NCBI GenBank assembly: GCA_031255355.1
Contig: JAIRSR010000036.1
Location: 1-9,830, forward strand
Direction: 5' to 3'
DNA: 9,830 bases
Origin: Clostridiales bacterium
Lineage (GTDB): Bacteria; Bacillota; Clostridia; Monoglobales; Firm-18
Part shown: one piece after another, positions 7,131-9,830 of the stretch
How the letters are laid out: every line of letters begins with the position of its first letter
How positions within the stretch are numbered: the first letter of the stretch is position 1
The notes under the pieces: model-generated
What the model was told of the DNA's origin: nothing
Seen by the model: the letters and a program-made list of their open reading frames with translations, nothing else
Database searches by the model: none
Translations under genes and position numbers: made by a program

Positions 7131-8569
7131 CAATTCACACCCTCCGCCCATTCTTTGTACTGCCGTTCCACTTCGTCCCGCACCGTTTCAACGCCCGCTT
7201 CTTTCATTTTCGACTCGAATGCCGCGTAGTACTCCGAGGGCGCAATGGAGCCGCTCAGCGCGGATTTGTATTCACTGATGACGGATTGGCATTGAGAGAT
7301 TTCACTTTGCACGGGCGTGATGTCAAAGGAAAAGCCGATGAGCGGCGTCTTCCGCGCTTCGTCATTGATTCGTTGAGAAACTTCCCACACGTCGTCCTCC
7401 ATGTCTTCGAGCAACAGCGCGTTGAATTGGTTGCCGAACTTCCAATCCGCTTTCGGCGCGTATCCGCTGTCTTCCGTATAGCGGATATGTCCGTTGTCCA
7501 ACGTGGTGTAATGCTTGCCCTCTACGCCTTTCGCGATGAGGTTGTAAAACGCGGGGTCGGTGTTCAAAAGTTCTATCGTTTTTACGGCAAGCACGGGGTT
7601 CTTGCTCTTGTTCCCCACGCCAATCATGGTGGAAAGGGGTGTGGTGCTTTCCAATTTATACTCCTGCAACTGCATCGCGATGACCTCTCTGCCGTATTTC
7701 TCGCTGTCCGAAGAAAGCCCGCTCGGTTTTAGGTTGTGGAACCATACGCCGTATTTCCCCATGTTGAGGTCTTGCGAATCGTCCGTGACACTCGCGATGT
7801 CGGGACGAAGCCAGCCTTTTTCGTACCACTTGCGTATATCGGCGATCGTTTTTTTGTAATAATCCGTTTGCGATTTCACGCGGAAGTCCACGCCGCCGTC
7901 CTCCGGGAACAGAGCGACCAACCCGACGGAAAACAGTTGCTTATATACCTCCGCGTTCAGCGCGTCCTCCAACATCTCAAAACGCGCGGGGAACATCTGC
8001 GGTTCGTTGGTCTTGAGTTGTTCCAGATACGGTTCCAAGTCGTACACCGTCTTGATCCGCGCGGGGTCTAAGCCGTATTTGTCCGCTAAATCCTTAAAGG
8101 TGTACGCGTGAACGCCCCACGCGAAAAATTGCACGTTCGGCACCGCGTAGATTTTTCCGTGGACTTTCGCGGCTTCCCACGCGTAATCCGGTACACTGTC
8201 CACCAACGCGGGCGCGTCTTTCAAATACGGGTCAAGTTGCGCCAACCCGCCCCTTTGCACCGCCTGCGCGTAAGGGTTGATGTACCCCGTGAAGCAAAGG
8301 TCAAAGGCGTTGCTGGACGCCATGTTCAGTTGCATACGCTGCGTAAACGAACCTGAATCGATAAATTGCAGGTCTAACCGCGCGCCGACGCGCTCCTCCA
8401 ACATGGTGTTCGCCGCGTCCAACACCGTAGCAACGTCCGCTTGCTTGTCGCCCGGGAGGTACCAGACCAACGTCGGCGGCGCGTCCCCCGTCACTCCCGT
8501 TTTTTGGGCGCACCCTCCGGTAAGCCCCGCCAATAGAATCACCGCAATCGCCAATACTGCCTTTTTCAT
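7130..8569 (-). CDS. Sugar ABC transporter solute-binding lipoprotein with DUF3502 (LipO-like)
   Basis: The 479-residue protein captures an oligosaccharide outside the membrane and delivers it to the two permeases encoded just upstream. It opens with MKKAVLAIAV, a hydrophobic stretch and LTGGC, giving a lipid-anchored Cys at residue 20; the residue at -3 is Thr rather than the usual Leu, a slightly atypical lipobox. Residues about 33-380 read as a family 1-type extracellular binding protein (PTLVWYLPGD; FDLCFTGYINPYAQAVQRGGLAQLDPYL; KIYAVPN; ADIRKWYEKGWLRPDI). Residues about 390-476 match the DUF3502 region (DVWEVSQRIND, PLIGFSFDITPVQSEISQC, YYAAFESKMKEAGVETVRDE), which is characteristic of LipO-type proteins paired with LplB/LplC permeases. 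The ATG at 8569 has GGAGG 8 bases upstream; a TTG five codons earlier falls on the ribosome binding site and is rejected. The substrate cannot be read from sequence; the adjacent GH20 gene suggests an N-acetylhexosamine-containing oligosaccharide. Confidence 0.92.
   Translation of the reverse strand: MKKAVLAIAVILLAGLTGGCAQKTGVTGDAPPTLVWYLPGDKQADVATVLDAANTMLEERVGARLDLQFIDSGSFTQRMQLNMASSNAFDLCFTGYINPYAQAVQRGGLAQLDPYLKDAPALVDSVPDYAWEAAKVHGKIYAVPNVQFFAWGVHAYTFKDLADKYGLDPARIKTVYDLEPYLEQLKTNEPQMFPARFEMLEDALNAEVYKQLFSVGLVALFPEDGGVDFRVKSQTDYYKKTIADIRKWYEKGWLRPDIASVTDDSQDLNMGKYGVWFHNLKPSGLSSDSEKYGREVIAMQLQEYKLESTTPLSTMIGVGNKSKNPVLAVKTIELLNTDPAFYNLIAKGVEGKHYTTLDNGHIRYTEDSGYAPKADWKFGNQFNALLLEDMEDDVWEVSQRINDEARKTPLIGFSFDITPVQSEISQCQSVISEYKSALSGSIAPSEYYAAFESKMKEAGVETVRDEVERQYKEWAEGVN
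7141..7145 (-). promoter_or_regulatory. Ribosome binding site of the GH20 gene, inside the upstream gene
   Basis: GGAGG lies 10 bases upstream of the ATG at 7130 and within the last codons of the solute-binding protein gene, whose stop TGA (7132-7130) overlaps the GH20 start codon by one base. This arrangement decides the GH20 start and suggests translational coupling. Confidence 0.75.
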
Positions 8570-8577
8570 ACGCTTCC

Positions 8578-8582
8578 CCTCC
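8578..8582 (-). promoter_or_regulatory. Ribosome binding site of the solute-binding protein gene
   Basis: GGAGG followed by GG lies 8 bases upstream of the ATG at 8569. It overlaps the in-frame TTG at 8584-8582 and so argues against that codon as the start. Confidence 0.8.
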
Positions 8583-8595
8583 AAATTTCGATATT

Positions 8596-8617
8596 TTATG
8601 TTGCTGTATTATGTTGC
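8596..8617 (-). repeat. Short tandem direct repeat in the gap before the binding-protein gene
   Basis: The 9-base word GCAACATAA (minus strand) occurs twice, at 8617-8609 and 8604-8596, with a 13-base period. The surrounding 54-base gap is clearly more AT-rich than the genes around it. It could be a regulator site, part of an internal promoter (TAAAAT at 8598-8593 resembles a -10 box, but no good -35 is seen) or chance. Confidence 0.4.
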
Positions 8618-8623
8618 CGTAAT

Positions 8624-9505
8624 TTACCCTTTTACCGCGCCGACGGTAACGCCCTTGACAAAGTATTTTTGGAAAAACGGAAAGATGACCAACGCCGGCC
8701 CCGCCACGATTACCGCCATTGCCATACGCACCGTTTCCGACGGAACATCTTTATAATCCATGATGTTCAGACGCATATTTTCACTGTTTTGCAACAGCGC
8801 GATGTTATCCATAATCCGTTGCAGCAGGTATTGCAAACTGACTAATTCGTCACGGTTGATGTACAGCATGGCGGTGTACCAATCGTTCCACCGCGCCAAA
8901 AACAGAAACAGCGCAATGGTCGCGAGCATGGGCTTAGAGAGCGGCATATAGATGTTCCAATAGATTTTGTACTCGTTCGCGCCGTCCACCAACGCCGCCT
9001 CCGCGACCTCGTAAGGAATCCCTTGAAAGAACGTCCGCATCATAAAGACGTACCACGGATTGATCATGCACGGCAGGATATATACCCAAATACTATCCTC
9101 TAAGCCGAGGTACTGACTGACTAAAATATACGTGGGTACCAGACCGCCCGAAAACAGCATGGTGAAGTATACGTAAAATGAAATCGCGTTTTTCCGGCGC
9201 AAGTTGCGCTTGGAAAGGGTGTAGGAAAGCATCGAGGTCAGCAGTACGCTCATCGCCGTGCCGACGACCGCGAACGTTGCCGTTACTTTGTACGCGTTCA
9301 AAACCGCCATAGGCTTTTTGAATATGTATTGGTACGCGGAAAGGTCGAACCCGCGCGGCAAAATGCCGTAGCCGCGGAATACGATTTCCGTTTCGTTCGA
9401 CAGCGAAACGCTAACCACAAGTATGAGCGGGAACAGCACCGCCAAGCAAATTACGGCAAACACCGCCGCGAACACGCTTTGACGGAACGCTTCGGTTTTT
9501 TTCAT
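8624..9505 (-). CDS. Carbohydrate ABC transporter permease, LplC/YtcP type
   Basis: The 293-residue integral membrane protein is one half of the translocation channel, pairing with the LplB-type permease encoded immediately upstream. About six membrane segments are visible, near residues 12-34, 72-94, 108-130, 138-156, 192-207 and 260-280. The cytoplasmic EAA loop that docks the ATPase reads VAEAALVDGANEYKIYWNIYMPLSKP at about 167-192, split here as EAALVDGANEY and IYMPLSKP, with the conserved Glu169, Gly175 and Pro188. The C-terminus ending in FFQKYFVKGVTVGAVKG is typical of this subfamily (YFVKG, then a Gly-Ala-Val-Lys-Gly end). Length is normal. The start at 9505 has a perfect AAAGGAGG 7 bases upstream. 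No ATPase gene is in the window; in this transporter class it is often a shared MsmX-like protein encoded elsewhere. Confidence 0.95.
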   Translation of the reverse strand: MKKTEAFRQSVFAAVFAVICLAVLFPLILVVSVSLSNETEIVFRGYGILPRGFDLSAYQYIFKKPMAVLNAYKVTATFAVVGTAMSVLLTSMLSYTLSKRNLRRKNAISFYVYFTMLFSGGLVPTYILVSQYLGLEDSIWVYILPCMINPWYVFMMRTFFQGIPYEVAEAALVDGANEYKIYWNIYMPLSKPMLATIALFLFLARWNDWYTAMLYINRDELVSLQYLLQRIMDNIALLQNSENMRLNIMDYKDVPSETVRMAMAVIVAGPALVIFPFFQKYFVKGVTVGAVKG

Positions 9506-9512
9506 GTCAACT

Positions 9513-9520
9513 CCTCCTTT
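9513..9520 (-). promoter_or_regulatory. Strong ribosome binding site of the LplC-type permease gene
   Basis: AAAGGAGG, a full match to the anti-Shine-Dalgarno core, lies 7 bases upstream of the ATG at 9505, inside the 24-base gap after the first permease gene. Confidence 0.85.
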
Positions 9521-9529
9521 AGACAGGCT

Positions 9530-9830
9530 CTAAAACAGCGCGTTGTCTTCATCGATTTTACCGCTGATATAGTTCGCGGCGATGACCATCAGCAGCCCGA
9601 TCCCCGACTGCAACAGCCCGACCGCCGACGAAATCCCCATATCCCCGAGGACGCGCATGGTGCGGAAGATATACGTATCGATTACGTCCGTGGTGGGGTA
9701 CAGGGTGCCTACATCGCGGGTCAGTTGATAAAAAAGCCCGAAATCCGCGCGGAGAATCCCGCCGATTTTCATAATGGTCATAATCGCGATAATGGGTACG
9801 ATGGACGGAATCAAAATATGCCGCCGCGTT
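9530..9830 (-). CDS. Carbohydrate ABC transporter permease, LplB type (N-terminal part beyond window)
   Basis: Only the last 99 residues are present; the frame stays open to base 9830, so the start lies outside the window and the TTG at 9814 is an internal leucine codon. The visible part begins in the end of the EAA loop (TRRHILIPSIVP, matching the usual basic-x-x-x-LPS/G pattern), then a membrane segment (IIAIMTIMKIGGIL), the periplasm-facing stretch FGLFYQLTRDVGTLYPTTDV, the conserved IDTYIFRTMR (DVISTYVYR-like in the family), and a last membrane segment (AVGLLQSGIGLLMVIAANYI). It ends in KIDEDNALF, where LplB-type proteins usually end in a similar short charged tail. It forms the transporter channel with the next gene. 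Confidence 0.9.
   Translation of the reverse strand, partial: TRRHILIPSIVPIIAIMTIMKIGGILRADFGLFYQLTRDVGTLYPTTDVIDTYIFRTMRVLGDMGISSAVGLLQSGIGLLMVIAANYISGKIDEDNALF

Larger units (their letters stand above)
1..9830 (-). other. Putative glycan-utilisation operon of six genes
   Basis: All six genes point the same way, with gaps of 24, 54, 55 and 32 bases and one 1-base overlap. No hairpin with a T-tract was found in any gap. The order is importer permeases, binding lipoprotein, cytoplasmic exo-hexosaminidase, secreted beta-helix enzyme candidate and SLH surface protein. That order fits uptake and breakdown of one glycan. Both ends, and therefore the promoter, any regulator gene and the terminator, are outside the window. 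Confidence 0.7.

Noticed and set aside
9530..9814. A small complete protein starting at a TTG at 9814
   Set aside because: The frame continues upstream to the window edge with the basic end of a permease EAA loop (TRRHI), so the TTG is an internal leucine codon of a truncated permease gene.
1..9830. CRISPR arrays, tRNA or rRNA genes, insertion sequences, phage or defence genes
   Set aside because: I saw no regularly spaced repeats, no tRNA-like cloverleaf, no transposase or integrase and almost no noncoding space. The window is a metabolic cluster.

Overview
The window reads as one contiguous, tightly packed gene cluster. Six genes lie on the minus strand and are transcribed from high to low coordinates. 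The gaps between them are short: 24, 54, 55 and 32 bases, plus one 1-base overlap. I see no convincing terminator or promoter between genes, so the simplest reading is a single operon whose start lies beyond base 9830 and whose end lies before base 1. DNA is fairly GC-rich, with heavy use of GCG, GGC and CCG codons. Several features point to a Gram-positive member of the Bacillota (Paenibacillus-like or an uncultured Clostridia lineage): S-layer homology domains, a copper-amine-oxidase-type stalk domain, an LplB/LplC/LipO-type sugar importer with a DUF3502 binding protein, and strong GGAGG ribosome binding sites. Species cannot be decided from this sequence.

Layout, in transcription order. 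(1) 9830-9530: the C-terminal end of a sugar ABC transporter permease of LplB type, cut by the window edge. (2) 9505-8624: the partner permease of LplC/YtcP type. (3) 8569-7130: a lipoprotein solute-binding protein with a C-terminal DUF3502 region. (4) 7130-5232: a cytoplasmic family 20 beta-N-acetylhexosaminidase, overlapping the binding-protein gene by one base. (5) 5176-2489: a secreted right-handed beta-helix protein, probably a GH141-like glycosidase or related enzyme, with a C-terminal stalk domain. (6) 2456 to beyond base 1: a large secreted protein with a LamG-like N-terminal domain, several Ig-like domains, a glycine-rich linker and S-layer homology domains, cut by the window edge.

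Together this looks like a Gram-positive polysaccharide-utilisation locus. The secreted beta-helix protein would act on an extracellular glycan, the surface protein would bind or display something at the cell wall, and the binding protein with two permeases would import oligosaccharides. The cytoplasmic GH20 enzyme would then remove terminal N-acetylhexosamine. No ATPase gene is visible, as is common for this transporter class, which can share an MsmX-type ATPase. The glycan itself cannot be named from sequence, but GH20 suggests it carries GlcNAc or GalNAc. The most unusual items are the pairing of GH20 with a GH141-like beta-helix protein in one transporter operon, and the composite LamG/Ig/SLH surface protein at its end. 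No gene-free stretch longer than 55 bases exists in the window.
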